A DNA stretch of 57,016 nt. It comes from Bacillus sp. AFS037270. GTDB taxonomy: Bacteria > Bacillota > Bacilli > Bacillales_B > DSM-18226. Both the position numbers and the translations under genes were made by a program. Location of the stretch: NCBI RefSeq assembly GCF_002585305.1, contig NZ_NUNF01000035.1, positions 1 to 57,016 on the forward strand, given 5' to 3'. Below, piece after piece: positions 37,237 to 46,607 of this stretch; position 1 is the stretch's first letter; each line of letters opens with the position of its first letter. The notes below the pieces were generated by a model. That model ran no database searches, was not told where the DNA came from, and was given only the letters and a program-made list of their open reading frames with translations.

Positions 37237-38385
37237 TTAAATGACTGCTGCCACTTGCTTTTCTACTTCTACCCACTTTCTTTCTGCGGCAGATTCTAAA
37301 ATAGCGCTTACTGTTCTATCAATTTTATAACCAAACTCAAAATCACACGCGTATGGCTTGCCTTCTGTAATGGCAGAAAGCAGTTCATGTGCCTCTAATA
37401 CTTTCATATCATTGTACCCAATCGCAATCCCGGATGCAGGATAGAAGGCATTGTATCCTTTATGATCAGGACCGAGGAATACATTCCTGAAACCTCTATC
37501 AGCACTACTATCGGACGTGAAGTAGACATTCACTTCGTTCATTCTTTCTAGTGAATAGTAGACCGAACCCTCGGTTCCTTGAATTTCAAATGAAAGATAG
37601 TTTTTGCGCCCAGTTGCAACACGACTTGCCCCAATTGTGCCAATTGCTCCGTTTTCATATTCTGCAAGAATATTAATCAAGTCATCATTTTCTACATCTG
37701 CAAGTTCCGATGAACCGGCTTGTTTTGGTCTTTTTGGAATAACGATTTTCGATAAGGCATTTACACTTTTGATATCTCCTAGGATAAACTGAGAAACACT
37801 AAGCAGGTGTGAGCCAAGATCACCAAGGGCACCGCTGCCAGAATGTTTGTTGATGTGACGCCATGTAATCGGCAATGTTGGATCCAATAGTCCATCCTGG
37901 TCGTAAGTTCCTGAGAACCTCATGATTTTTCCTAGTTTACCAGAAGAAACAAGTTCCTTAATATAAGCGTTTGCAGGATTCATCACATTGTTGTAACCAA
38001 CATAATTAACGACTCCCTTTTGCTTAGCAAGTTCGGCTAGTTCTAACGATTGCTCTGCTGTAAGAGTTAATGGTTTTTCACAGTAAACGTGTTTTCCGTT
38101 TTCTAAAGCTGCTTTTGCCACCTCATAGTGGAATGCATTTGGCGTAGCAATATCAACAACATCCACATTTTGATCCGTAACAACATCTTGCCAGCTTTCA
38201 ACCCATCTTGAATATCCAAGTTTCTCGCACGCTATCTTAGCTGCCTCAATACTTACATCTGCTACCACTTCAAAAACCGGTTTTCCGGAGTCCGGTCCAA
38301 ATAACATTAAAGCATTTAAAAATGAATTAGTGTGGGCCTTCCCCATCCATCCTGCACCAACAAGTCCTATTCTGATTTCCTTCAT
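37237..38385 (-). CDS. Levoglucosan dehydrogenase-like Gfo/Idh/MocA protein, module F
   Basis: NAD-dependent dehydrogenase of 382 residues. VGAGWMGKAH (residues 9-18) binds the nucleotide; K104 in CEKP, and D189 and H193 in GALGDLGSH are the catalytic set. From memory it follows levoglucosan dehydrogenase (LgdA) along its length: GTYDQDGLLDP, ITWRHINK, SGSGALGDLGSH, GRKNYLSFEIQGTEGS, DRGFRNV and GYNDMKVLEAHELL all have LgdA counterparts. LgdA oxidises C3 of levoglucosan. An inositol substrate is still possible. GAGGGAG precedes the ATG. An AraC-type site lies 85 bases upstream. Confidence 0.78.
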   Translation of the reverse strand: MKEIRIGLVGAGWMGKAHTNSFLNALMLFGPDSGKPVFEVVADVSIEAAKIACEKLGYSRWVESWQDVVTDQNVDVVDIATPNAFHYEVAKAALENGKHVYCEKPLTLTAEQSLELAELAKQKGVVNYVGYNNVMNPANAYIKELVSSGKLGKIMRFSGTYDQDGLLDPTLPITWRHINKHSGSGALGDLGSHLLSVSQFILGDIKSVNALSKIVIPKRPKQAGSSELADVENDDLINILAEYENGAIGTIGASRVATGRKNYLSFEIQGTEGSVYYSLERMNEVNVYFTSDSSADRGFRNVFLGPDHKGYNAFYPASGIAIGYNDMKVLEAHELLSAITEGKPYACDFEFGYKIDRTVSAILESAAERKWVEVEKQVAAVI

Positions 38386-38469
38386 ATGTTTCTCTCCCTC
38401 TCAAATTACTATTATTTATTGCTTTCTACATTTTTAATTTTATTACAATAAATACACAATTACATTAAG

Positions 38470-38504
38470 TGATATTGCTCATTTACTTAAACATCTTGCT
38501 CTAT
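38470..38504 (-). promoter_or_regulatory. AraC-type operator of module F
   Basis: Minus strand: GAGCAAGAT and GAGCAATAT start 21 bases apart. The 21-base core is identical to 33659-33679 near the AraC gene. A degenerate -10 region (TAATGT or TGTAAT) follows. Confidence 0.7.
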
Positions 38505-38562
38505 GTAAGAGTATTCAAAACTTTGAAATGTTTTGAAAGAGAGATCCACTTTAAAAGTAAAA

Positions 38563-38598
38563 AATTCCCCTCTTCAAATAAAAAGGGGAAGCTTTTTT
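38563..38598. terminator. Bidirectional terminator at the end of the lower-pathway cluster
   Basis: TTCCCC and GGGGAA form a hairpin with T tracts on both strands (minus GGGGAATTTTTTAC, plus GGGGAAGCTTTTTTT). It insulates module F from the MFS gene at 38849. The remaining gap holds the broken small gene at 38646. Confidence 0.65.
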
Positions 38599-38645
38599 TC
38601 CAAAAAAACGGAACTTATTAATACTAAATTATGTTGTTCAAATTA

Positions 38646-38801
38646 TTAAAAATCTAGCAGGATACGTTCTTCTAATTCGGAAACATGTACTAATTTAATA
38701 TTGTATTGATTGTTTTTTTCTTGTATTTCACAATAACCGGAAGCGTACTCGAATAACAATCAATATTCTCTTCCTCCATAAATTACATCAATATATTTCA
38801 T
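38646..38801 (-). pseudogene. Small gene broken by an in-frame TGA
   Basis: A well-placed ribosome binding site (GGAGAG) and ATG at 38801 open a frame MKYIDVIYGGREY, stopped by TGA at 38760-38762. The same frame then continues for 37 codons (LLFEYASGYCEIQEKNNQ, then YNIKLVHVSELEERILLDF) to TAA at 38646. Both halves look like real protein, so the gene is probably a 51-residue hypothetical protein with TGG (Trp) changed to TGA. I do not recognise its function. It lies between module F and the lower pathway and is unrelated to inositol use. A sequencing error is also possible. Confidence 0.55.
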
Positions 38802-38848
38802 AAACTCTCCATCCTAATTTCTAAAATACAAGGACACATCGACAATTC

Positions 38849-40057
38849 CTAGGCACCAGCCTTACTTTTTTTGACGGATTTTTCTACTGCCAATTTTGCA
38901 TGATCCTTCCCCCAAATGATGATGAGGAGCGTAGCCACTAATCCCAGTACACCGACAAAATAAAACCCTGCTTTAATTCCCATAAGTGAATTAAAGATTC
39001 CTGCAAAAAACGGCCCCGCAAAGATGCCAATAGCATAAATCGCCTGGTAGGCACCCATCGCCGTCGCTCTTTTTTCGGGTACAATTTTTTCAATGGCCAA
39101 TCCTAACAGCAACGGAAAAATTAAGCCCAGTGAAAATCCGCTAAAAATCTGAACGGCCAAAAATAACTCTTTACTCTGAACGAACGGAATCAGTAACGTA
39201 AACACGGAGGCAAAGAAAAAGGCCGTTTTTAGGGCATTCCATTCACCCAAAAGGGGAACAAGTACCTTTCCTATAAAAAGAGTCGCAATGGCATGAGGGA
39301 TCATAAATGCAAACACGATGTAAGAAAGCTCACTTGCATGAAAGCCAATATGTAGTGCATAGTTGGATGTAAATCCAAACATTGTTGAAAAAATAATACT
39401 ATGTGCCAAAATCGATAAGAGGGCCACCTTCATCAATGATGGTTCTTTAATTACAGTCACTAATTCCTTCACCTTTAGCGGTTCCCTCTCTATTCCTTCA
39501 CTTGGTTCAAAAATAAAAAGGGATAGAATTACACCGAGGAAACTGAAAGATCCGGCTATCCAAAATGGGGCCTTCCATCCCCATTCACCTAGGATTGAAC
39601 CACTAAAACTCATCCCTAAAAACTGGGCAAGAACGACAATAAATGAAATACTCCCCATCGCCCGATGTACTTCATGATCAGCAAAATACCTTGGATATAG
39701 GACGGTAAATGCCACCCACGTAGCCGCTGAAATTCCTGCAAGTGCGCGGGCTGAGAGAATCCATCCTAAACTATCTGTTAGTAAAAAAATTACACAACTT
39801 AACAGGCTGGCCAGCATGCCAAAAATGATAAATGGTTTCCTAACTTTTTTTACATCAGAAAAGATCCCAATCGGAAGTCTGCATAATAGCTGCATAATCC
39901 CGTAGCTGCTTAATACGATTCCAATAAATGTATACTTTCCGCCCAATGATTCCATATAGGGTGCAAAAATAGGAACATAGAGAAATTGCGGAAACCACAA
40001 CAGAAAGGAAACGGCAATAAATAGATATTTGTTTCTATTCGATCGTAATGTATTCAA
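38849..40057 (-). CDS. MFS transporter of a different family
   Basis: Major facilitator protein of 402 residues with twelve membrane segments, not of the IolT sugar-porter type (no PESPRWL or PETRG). It has a drug/metabolite-exporter look: VPIFAPYMESLGG in the first loop, LPIGIFSDVKKVRKP after segment two, MGAYQAIYAIGIFAGP late. Start is TTG at 40057, seven bases after GGAAG. Last gene of the lower-pathway cluster, separated from iolJ by a strong terminator, so expression probably comes from read-through. It is not the B. subtilis IolF as I remember it. Direction and cargo are unknown. Confidence 0.75.
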   Translation of the reverse strand: MNTLRSNRNKYLFIAVSFLLWFPQFLYVPIFAPYMESLGGKYTFIGIVLSSYGIMQLLCRLPIGIFSDVKKVRKPFIIFGMLASLLSCVIFLLTDSLGWILSARALAGISAATWVAFTVLYPRYFADHEVHRAMGSISFIVVLAQFLGMSFSGSILGEWGWKAPFWIAGSFSFLGVILSLFIFEPSEGIEREPLKVKELVTVIKEPSLMKVALLSILAHSIIFSTMFGFTSNYALHIGFHASELSYIVFAFMIPHAIATLFIGKVLVPLLGEWNALKTAFFFASVFTLLIPFVQSKELFLAVQIFSGFSLGLIFPLLLGLAIEKIVPEKRATAMGAYQAIYAIGIFAGPFFAGIFNSLMGIKAGFYFVGVLGLVATLLIIIWGKDHAKLAVEKSVKKSKAGA

Positions 40058-40089
40058 CCTACCACTTCCAATTAAATAATATTTAAGAA

Positions 40090-40115
40090 AAAACCGGGCA
40101 AAGATCGCCCGGTTG
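40090..40115 (-). terminator. Terminator between iolJ and the MFS gene
   Basis: Minus strand: AACCGGGC, loop GATCTTT, GCCCGGTT, then TTTTCTTAAAT. A strong intrinsic terminator at the end of iolA-iolB-iolC-iolD-iolJ. Confidence 0.88.
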
Positions 40116-40117
40116 AA

Positions 40118-40990
40118 TTATGCTTTATAGCTTGATTTAAAATCTCTTATCTTCGCTTTGACTGTTTCTTTCACAGCTTCCTTACCTGGTGTAAGGATCG
40201 CCCGGGCATCGTACACTTCTTTGTCATTTTCGAGTACATTACGAACAGCTTTTGCCCATGCTTGCAAGCATTCTGTATTCACATTAATTTTGGCATGCCC
40301 CAATTCAATTGCTTGATGAATTTGGTGTAATGGGATTCCTGAACCGCCATGTAATACAAGCGGTACATTGGTTAATTCTGAAATCTCCTTCATTTCAGCG
40401 AACCCTAACTTTGGTTCTCCTTGGTATGGGCCATGTACAGAGCCAAGGGCTGCTGCCAGTGCATCGATGTTTGTTTCCTGGACAAGACGTAAACATTCCT
40501 GTGGATCCGCGTAATTAATGCCGCCGATCAGACCATCCTCGTTACCGCCCACGGTGCCGACCTCTGCTTCGACTGTCACACCATGATGCCGGGCATAGTC
40601 AGTCACTTGCTTTGTCATGGCAATGTTTTCTTCAATGGAATAGTGCGAACCGTCAATCATCACGGAGGTATATCCAGCGTCAATCGCTTCTTTACATCTT
40701 TCTACACTATTCCCATGATCAAGATGCAGGGCGACTGGTACCGTAATCTTCTTTTCCTCTACGATTCGATTTACCATCATAGCGATCGTCTTAAATCCGC
40801 CCAAATAATCTACTAGTCTATCGGATGAGGCCACAATGATAGGAGACCGCTCCTCTTCAGCCGCTTCTAGCATGGCTTCTGCCCATTGAAAGCTATTGAT
40901 ATTAAATTGTCCGACTGCATACTTTTCCTTTTTTGCTTTCTCAAGCATTTCTTTCATCGGAACTAATCTTGTTGTTGCGATCATTTCCAT
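40118..40990 (-). CDS. iolJ: 6-phospho-5-dehydro-2-deoxygluconate aldolase IolJ
   Basis: Class II aldolase of 290 residues that splits DKG-phosphate into dihydroxyacetone phosphate and malonate semialdehyde. Marks: [30 protein letters not shown] (Zn-binding His), [33 protein letters not shown] (second Zn His) and LHGGSGIP. It is close to B. subtilis IolJ. Two ATGs (40990 and 40984) lie behind GAGGGG; the first is given but the second has better spacing. Last core gene of the iolA-iolJ transcript, 86 bases after iolD. Confidence 0.92.
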   Translation of the reverse strand: MEMIATTRLVPMKEMLEKAKKEKYAVGQFNINSFQWAEAMLEAAEEERSPIIVASSDRLVDYLGGFKTIAMMVNRIVEEKKITVPVALHLDHGNSVERCKEAIDAGYTSVMIDGSHYSIEENIAMTKQVTDYARHHGVTVEAEVGTVGGNEDGLIGGINYADPQECLRLVQETNIDALAAALGSVHGPYQGEPKLGFAEMKEISELTNVPLVLHGGSGIPLHQIHQAIELGHAKINVNTECLQAWAKAVRNVLENDKEVYDARAILTPGKEAVKETVKAKIRDFKSSYKA

Positions 40991-41076
40991 CCCACCCCTC
41001 TTATCTGAATTTTCAAACTAATCAAGGCGGATCAAATTCATGGGAATTTGATCCAACCTCACGTTGCTTTAGCTTA

Positions 41077-42987
41077 TTAGTATTGTTTTGCGGTTTCTAA
41101 CATTTGCTTTCTTAACTCAAATGCCTTTTGAATGCTTTCTTTATCAGATACTTCTGCCACACCGACATTCCACCAGCTATCATAGCCGTCCGTCATGGTT
41201 TTAGGAAGAACTTTAATATCGATTAGAGTTGAGCCTTCCTGTTTCTTAGCATCTTCTAAAGCCGCTTTCAATTCTTCGACTGTATTGACGCGGTAGGTTT
41301 TTGCACCATATCCTTCCGCCACTTTTGCATAATCAATATTTAAGATTTTATTATCATGGGTTCTAAATTCACAGAAGTAACTTCCGCCGCCATGATCCAT
41401 TTGTAAATTGTTAATACATCCAAATCCTGAATTATCAAAGAGGACAACATTGATTTTTTGTCCATATTGAATCGAAGTAATGAATTCAGAATGCAGCAAT
41501 AGGAAGCTGCCATCCCCTACAAGGGAATAGACCTCTTTCGTTGGCTCCGCTAATTTTACCCCTAATGCACCGGACACCTCATACCCCATGCACGAGTATC
41601 CGTACTCAACATTGTACGTATTGGGTTCAGATGTATTCCATATCCGCTGTACGTCTCCTGGAAGGGAGCCGGCTGCAGTGATGATGACGCTATCAGGTGC
41701 AATGGTCTCATTTACGGCTAGTAAAGCAGTCGTCTGAGCCAGCTCTGTGTTTAGCGCATCCGCATATTCATTTAGTACTTCTTGTGAAAAATGATTTTGT
41801 ACTTCCGGAAGGAAATTTTCACGTTGGAATTTTACTTGACTCAAACGGTCACGTTCCGCATTCCATTCCGCTTTCAGTTCAGCAATTTCACCGCCAAAAT
41901 CACTTTCATATCCTTCTAATAACGCACCCAATTGCTCTAATGTTGTTTTTGCATCTGCAACAACTTGGAAGGCATCCATTTTATATGCTTGCAGACGGCT
42001 GACATTGATGTTTAAAAACTTGGTTTGATCAAAGTCAAAAGCAGTTTTTGATGAAGTGGCGAAATCGGTATATCTTGTTCCAATTCCAATAAATAGATCG
42101 GCTTGACGTGCTGCTTTATTGGCTGCAAGTGTACCGGTAATTCCCATTCCACCCAGATTATTTTTAAAATTGGACTCTACTGTTGCTTTACCGGCTTGTG
42201 TTTCTACTAACGGAATATTATGTTTCTCTGAAAGTGAGATCAAAATATCACGTGCTTCAGAGTATTTTGCTCCTCCGCCCACTAAAATGACTGGTTTTTT
42301 ACTTGCACGAATCAGTTCTGCCGCTCCCTTAAGCTCTCGCTCTACCGGTGCTTTACGATCCACATAATGGACGCGTTTTTCAAAAAACTTTTCGTCATAG
42401 TCAAACGCTTCCCCTTCTACATCCTGCGCAATACAAATCGTTGCCGGACCGGCTTTTCCTGGGTCGGTCATCACTTCAAAGGCACGAAGCAAGCTTGGCA
42501 TTAACTGTTCTGGGCGTGTAATCCGATCCCAATATCTAGAGACTGGCTTTAAGGCATCATTTGTCGTGACAGCTAAGCTATATTCTTGTTCTACCTGTTG
42601 CAAAACGGGATCAGGCTGTCTGGTTGCAAAAGTATCACCAGGGATAAACAATACAGGAATATTATTTGCCAATGCCGTTCCAGCCGCTGCGGCCAAGTTG
42701 GCTGAACCTGGTCCAACAGACGTTGTGACGGCATAGATCTTTTGACGAAGCATTTGTTTACTGTAGGCAATCGCTGCATGTGCCATGCCTTGTTCGTTTT
42801 TCCCTTGAATTACTTTTAAATGTCCTGAGTATTGCTCAAGTGCCTGCCCAATCCCCAAAACATTTCCATGTCCAAATACATTAAAGATACCTTCAACGAA
42901 TAAAGATTCTTTACCATCGACATAGATATATTGTTGATTTAAAAATTTAATAAGTGCCTGCGCGGTCGTTAATCTAATTTTCCCCAT
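41077..42987 (-). CDS. iolD: Trihydroxycyclohexane-dione hydrolase IolD
   Basis: Thiamine-diphosphate-dependent hydrolase that opens the dione ring to 5-deoxy-glucuronate. Length is 636 residues, about the same as B. subtilis IolD, and similarity is very high (MGKIRLTTAQALIKFLNQQY at the start). The ThDP-binding stretch GDGSFLLLHSE, with Asn in DNSGFGCINN further on, is intact, as is the glutamate region EGIFNVFGHGN. ATG at 42987 behind GAGGTG is chosen by alignment; the longer frame to 43038 overlaps iolC. It starts 13 bases after the iolC stop. Confidence 0.95.
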   Translation of the reverse strand: MGKIRLTTAQALIKFLNQQYIYVDGKESLFVEGIFNVFGHGNVLGIGQALEQYSGHLKVIQGKNEQGMAHAAIAYSKQMLRQKIYAVTTSVGPGSANLAAAAGTALANNIPVLFIPGDTFATRQPDPVLQQVEQEYSLAVTTNDALKPVSRYWDRITRPEQLMPSLLRAFEVMTDPGKAGPATICIAQDVEGEAFDYDEKFFEKRVHYVDRKAPVERELKGAAELIRASKKPVILVGGGAKYSEARDILISLSEKHNIPLVETQAGKATVESNFKNNLGGMGITGTLAANKAARQADLFIGIGTRYTDFATSSKTAFDFDQTKFLNINVSRLQAYKMDAFQVVADAKTTLEQLGALLEGYESDFGGEIAELKAEWNAERDRLSQVKFQRENFLPEVQNHFSQEVLNEYADALNTELAQTTALLAVNETIAPDSVIITAAGSLPGDVQRIWNTSEPNTYNVEYGYSCMGYEVSGALGVKLAEPTKEVYSLVGDGSFLLLHSEFITSIQYGQKINVVLFDNSGFGCINNLQMDHGGGSYFCEFRTHDNKILNIDYAKVAEGYGAKTYRVNTVEELKAALEDAKKQEGSTLIDIKVLPKTMTDGYDSWWNVGVAEVSDKESIQKAFELRKQMLETAKQY

Positions 42988-43000
42988 GGCTATTCTCACC

Positions 43001-43999
43001 TCAAACTGTTTGTTCAGCTTTTTCTGATCTTTCAGCAATCAATTGTTCAATTTCAGCAACGGTTGGCATCGCTTCTGAAGAACTGTGTTTACTTACCACA
43101 ATAGCTGCAGAGGCACTGCCGAATTTAAGAGCGGTTTCAATATCCTTGCCTGTGATTAAAGCGTAAAGAAATGCAGATGCGTAAGAGTCGCCTGCGCCAA
43201 ACGTTTTTAATACTTTGGTTAGATAGGCATGGCCTCTGAATGTTTCGCCTGATTTGGAATAAGCATATGATCCTTCTACACCGTGCTTAATCACTACTAA
43301 TTCTGGAGAGTATTTAAACAAATGGTTAATAGTCTCAGAGTTGCTGCCCTCTGCAACGTTTTCCATCACATCAAATTCATCACGTGTACCCACCACAACA
43401 TCTGCCTGCTCCGCTACTAATGAATAATAAACAGATGTTTCTTCAGGTGATGCCCATGTATATCCACGATAGTCCAATTCAAAAACAATCTTCACATCAT
43501 TTTTTTTGGCTAAATGAATGGCTTTTAAGACTGCTTCACGGGAAGGGCTTTTAGCTAAAGCTGTACCTGAGACAAGAAGAACTTTTGCTTTTTTAATATA
43601 GTCTTCATCTACCTCAGATGGCTGTAAATAAAGGTCAGCCACTTCATCACGGTACATTAAAATACTGCATTCTTCCGGACTTTTAATCTCTGTAAACGCT
43701 AATCCCGTTTTATGTCCTTCTTGATCAATCACCATGTTGGATGTATCCACGCCAACACCGCGCATATACTGCTCAATAAATCGTCCGTGCTGGTCATTGG
43801 CAATTTTGCCGATAAATCCTGCTTTTAATCCAAGCTTCGAGGATCCAATCGCAATATTGGCAGGTGAACCGCCGACATATTTTTTAAATGTCATCGTTTC
43901 TTCCATTGGACAGTTGTATTCCACCGCGTTTAGGTCCATGCATGCACGGCCGATGGCGATTAGGTCAAATTCTCTATCAGAATGAAATTGAAGGTTCAT
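43001..43999 (-). CDS. iolC: 5-dehydro-2-deoxygluconokinase IolC
   Basis: PfkB-family sugar kinase of 332 residues that phosphorylates 5-dehydro-2-deoxygluconate, giving the aldolase substrate and the known inducer of IolR. GGSPANIAIGSSKLG holds the first family signature and TFGAGDSYASAF the second with the catalytic Asp. GGAGAT precedes the ATG. It lies between iolB (18 bases) and iolD (13 bases) in a tightly packed transcript. Confidence 0.94.
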   Translation of the reverse strand: MNLQFHSDREFDLIAIGRACMDLNAVEYNCPMEETMTFKKYVGGSPANIAIGSSKLGLKAGFIGKIANDQHGRFIEQYMRGVGVDTSNMVIDQEGHKTGLAFTEIKSPEECSILMYRDEVADLYLQPSEVDEDYIKKAKVLLVSGTALAKSPSREAVLKAIHLAKKNDVKIVFELDYRGYTWASPEETSVYYSLVAEQADVVVGTRDEFDVMENVAEGSNSETINHLFKYSPELVVIKHGVEGSYAYSKSGETFRGHAYLTKVLKTFGAGDSYASAFLYALITGKDIETALKFGSASAAIVVSKHSSSEAMPTVAEIEQLIAERSEKAEQTV

Positions 44000-44017
44000 T
44001 TTTTTATAACATCTCCT

Positions 44018-44836
44018 TTATTTACGGTTTAGGATCCATTCGTGTGCTGGCTCATTGTGAAATTTCCAAATGCGTGTAGGCCCTGCCATTACATTCAGGT
44101 AATAAGATTCATAACCATCAGGAACCCCAACTGGATGGTATCCGGCAGGTACTAACACGACGTCGCCATTCTCTACTGCCATGGTTTCATCAAGAGAACG
44201 GTCATCTGTATATACACGTTGGAAGACAAATCCTTGACGTGGGTTCATTTCATGATAGTAGCTTTCTTCTAAAAATGACTCATTCGGCAAGTTATCTTGA
44301 TCATGCTTATGTGGCGGATAGCTTGACCAGTTTCCGCTTTCTGTGAATACTTCTACCACTAGTAAGTTATTTGCGGAAGGGTTTGAATCTGGTAAGATAT
44401 TATGAACTAAACGCTTATTGCTATATTTCCCTCTATTTTCAATTCCATTGTCTTCCGCTTTAATTAACATTGTAGGCAATTGTTTAAAGGATGGGGAGTA
44501 GCAAAGAGCAACCCGAGCTTGACTCACAGCCTCCACCTCAAAAGAACGATCATTCGATACGTAAACACTATCTGTTGGTTTCTTTTCAAATACGCTTTCT
44601 CTAGTACCTATATTTTTAAATGCTTGTTCATGGTCGGAAACATTGATTTTCCCTGTTAGTGCGACAATGCAGCATTCTACTTTAGCTAGTTCTTCTGTAT
44701 ATGTACTACCTGGAGTAAGGTCAATTACTTTAAACCCCACATATTCTAATGAAGAATTTTCACTTGTTACTTCATGAACGATGGTTACACCTGGTGACGT
44801 TTCTTTAAGATTTGGTTTTCGGAGTAATTTACTCAC
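44018..44836 (-). CDS. iolB: 5-deoxy-glucuronate isomerase IolB
   Basis: Cupin-fold isomerase of 272 residues that turns 5-deoxy-glucuronate into 5-dehydro-2-deoxygluconate. Family marks: WSSYPPHKHDQDNLPNESFLEE, which carries the metal-binding His and Glu, then YYHEMNPRQGFVFQRVYTDD and VPAGYHPVGVPDGYESYYLN. The start codon is GTG at 44836, ten bases behind AGGAGG. Located between iolA and iolC, with a perfect hairpin just upstream. Confidence 0.94.
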   Translation of the reverse strand: MSKLLRKPNLKETSPGVTIVHEVTSENSSLEYVGFKVIDLTPGSTYTEELAKVECCIVALTGKINVSDHEQAFKNIGTRESVFEKKPTDSVYVSNDRSFEVEAVSQARVALCYSPSFKQLPTMLIKAEDNGIENRGKYSNKRLVHNILPDSNPSANNLLVVEVFTESGNWSSYPPHKHDQDNLPNESFLEESYYHEMNPRQGFVFQRVYTDDRSLDETMAVENGDVVLVPAGYHPVGVPDGYESYYLNVMAGPTRIWKFHNEPAHEWILNRK

Positions 44837-44874
44837 TTTGTAGTTTCCTCCTATTTTATGTGAATTCTAGTAAT

Positions 44875-44909
44875 GGCTATTATCCTAGCAACATAGCAGG
44901 ATAATAGCC
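44875..44909 (-). other. Perfect hairpin between iolA and iolB
   Basis: GGCTATTATCCT pairs with AGGATAATAGCC around an 11-base loop. No T tract follows, so it is more likely an mRNA stabiliser or processing site within the operon than a terminator. Confidence 0.6.
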
Positions 44910-44931
44910 GAATGTTACAGTTGCTCGAAAC

Positions 44932-46407
44932 TTATTCAAATGATGGAGCTTTATAATTAGCTGTAACTACTTTTTTACGTGTATAAAAGTCTACACTGTC
45001 TTTCCCGTTTGCAGGTAATGTTCCATAGAAGGAAGATTTCCAGCCAGAGAATGCAAAGAATGCCATTGGCGCTGGAACACCCAAGTTAATCCCAAGCATA
45101 CCTGCATCAATATTTTCACGGAAGTAACGAATCGCTGAAGCGTTTGAAGTATACAGACATGCACCATTTGCAAATTCTGATTGATTCGCTGTTTCCACAG
45201 CCTCTTTTAGGTTTTTAACACGAACGATTGATAGGACTGGAGCAAAGATTTCATCTTTCCAAATCGCCATATCAGTTGTAACATCATCAAAAATAGTTGG
45301 TCCTACAAAATATCCTTCTTCAGGAAGGTTTCCTCGGCCATCACATACTAATGTCGCACCTTCTTCAATACCCTTATGGATATACCCTAATGTCCGTTTC
45401 TGATTTTCTTCGCGGATCACTGGGCCTAAGAATACGCCTTCATCCAAGCCGTGACCGATTTTTAATTCTTTTGACTTTTCTACTAATCTATCAAGAAATG
45501 CATCGGCAATTCCTTCTTCTACGGTTACAACAGAACAAGCCATGCAGCGTTCACCAGCTGAACCAAAGGCAGACGCAATAACGTTGGTTGTAGCAAGTTC
45601 TAAATCCGCATCATTTAAAACGACTGAATGGTTTTTAGCTCCTGTTAAGGCTTGAACACGCTTAAGGTTTTGACTTCCACGTTTGTAAACATATTCTCCG
45701 ACAGGTTTTGAACCGACGAAGGAAATGGCTTTTACTTCTGGGTGATCCAACAGTCCATTTACCACATCATGTGCACCGTGAACAACATTGAAGACACCTT
45801 TAGGAAGACCGGCTTCCTCTAATAGTTGTGCAAGTTTTTGCGCTAAAAGCGGTGTTCTTTCAGATGGTTTAAGAACGAAGGTGTTACCAACCGCAATCGC
45901 CATTGGGAACATCCAGCATGGCACCATCATTGGGAAGTTAAATGGGGTAATCCCGCCAACTACACCAATTGGATAACGATAATTTGTGATTTCTACATCT
46001 GTTGCAATGTTAGTAAGCGAATCTCCCATCATGAGTGTTGGAGCACCAGCGGCAAATTCTACATTCTCAATTCCGCGTCCTACTTCACCTAATGCTTCAG
46101 AAAGGTTTTTGCCATTTTCAACCGTAATAATACGGGCTAATTCTTCTTTATTTTTTTGTAAAAGTTGGTGGAAGTCAAATAAAATTCTCGCCCGCTTTTG
46201 CACCGGTACGTTTTTCCACTTTTCAAATGCCTTTGCTGCTACTTCTACAGCATAATCAACTTCTTCTTTTGTTGAAAGAGGAACTTGGGCAATAATTTCT
46301 TTTTTAGCAGGATCGTAGACATTCTCAAATTGTGCTGTTTTACTTTCTACCCATTCACCATTTATATAGTTTTTTAGTTTTTCTACCTTCACCATTACAT
46401 TAGTCAT
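44932..46407 (-). CDS. iolA: Methylmalonate/malonate semialdehyde dehydrogenase IolA
   Basis: CoA-acylating aldehyde dehydrogenase of 491 residues that turns malonate semialdehyde into acetyl-CoA and CO2 with NAD. Marks: [45 protein letters not shown] and [11 protein letters not shown], where Cys near residue 287 is the nucleophile. AAGGAGG precedes the ATG. First gene of iolA-iolB-iolC-iolD-iolJ, with a very clear promoter and IolR-type operator upstream. Confidence 0.95.
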   Translation of the reverse strand: MTNVMVKVEKLKNYINGEWVESKTAQFENVYDPAKKEIIAQVPLSTKEEVDYAVEVAAKAFEKWKNVPVQKRARILFDFHQLLQKNKEELARIITVENGKNLSEALGEVGRGIENVEFAAGAPTLMMGDSLTNIATDVEITNYRYPIGVVGGITPFNFPMMVPCWMFPMAIAVGNTFVLKPSERTPLLAQKLAQLLEEAGLPKGVFNVVHGAHDVVNGLLDHPEVKAISFVGSKPVGEYVYKRGSQNLKRVQALTGAKNHSVVLNDADLELATTNVIASAFGSAGERCMACSVVTVEEGIADAFLDRLVEKSKELKIGHGLDEGVFLGPVIREENQKRTLGYIHKGIEEGATLVCDGRGNLPEEGYFVGPTIFDDVTTDMAIWKDEIFAPVLSIVRVKNLKEAVETANQSEFANGACLYTSNASAIRYFRENIDAGMLGINLGVPAPMAFFAFSGWKSSFYGTLPANGKDSVDFYTRKKVVTANYKAPSFE

Positions 46408-46518
46408 ATGTTCTTCCTCCTTAAGAAATATCCATTGTAGTTTTTGAGTATATTAGATTGCAAAATCATCTAGTTGGCTGATAAAACTAGTAAAGTACTT
46501 TCAAGTGTTTATCACATG

Positions 46519-46576
46519 TTGGTTATGTTTTGGTTATCTTTGATTACATCTTAATACTAAAAACGCTTTCAGTCAA
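46519..46576 (-). promoter_or_regulatory. iolA promoter with IolR-type operator and cre box
   Basis: Minus strand: TTGACT (46571-46576), 17-base spacer, TAAGAT (46548-46553). The spacer contains TGAAAGCGTTTTTA (46558-46571), a cre-like box overlapping the -35. Downstream of the -10 are three tandem half-sites, TTGGTTAT (46519), TTGGTTAT (46530) and TTGATTAC (46540) on the plus strand, in an 11/10-base period. This matches the tandem direct repeats known for IolR. Confidence 0.85.
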
Positions 46577-46607
46577 CTGTTTTTTTATTATTATTTGGGA
46601 ATTTTGC

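Noticed and set aside
38760..38762. TGA as a selenocysteine codon
   Set aside because: No selenoprotein family is recognisable and the protein context fits Trp; a simple nonsense change or sequencing error is more likely.
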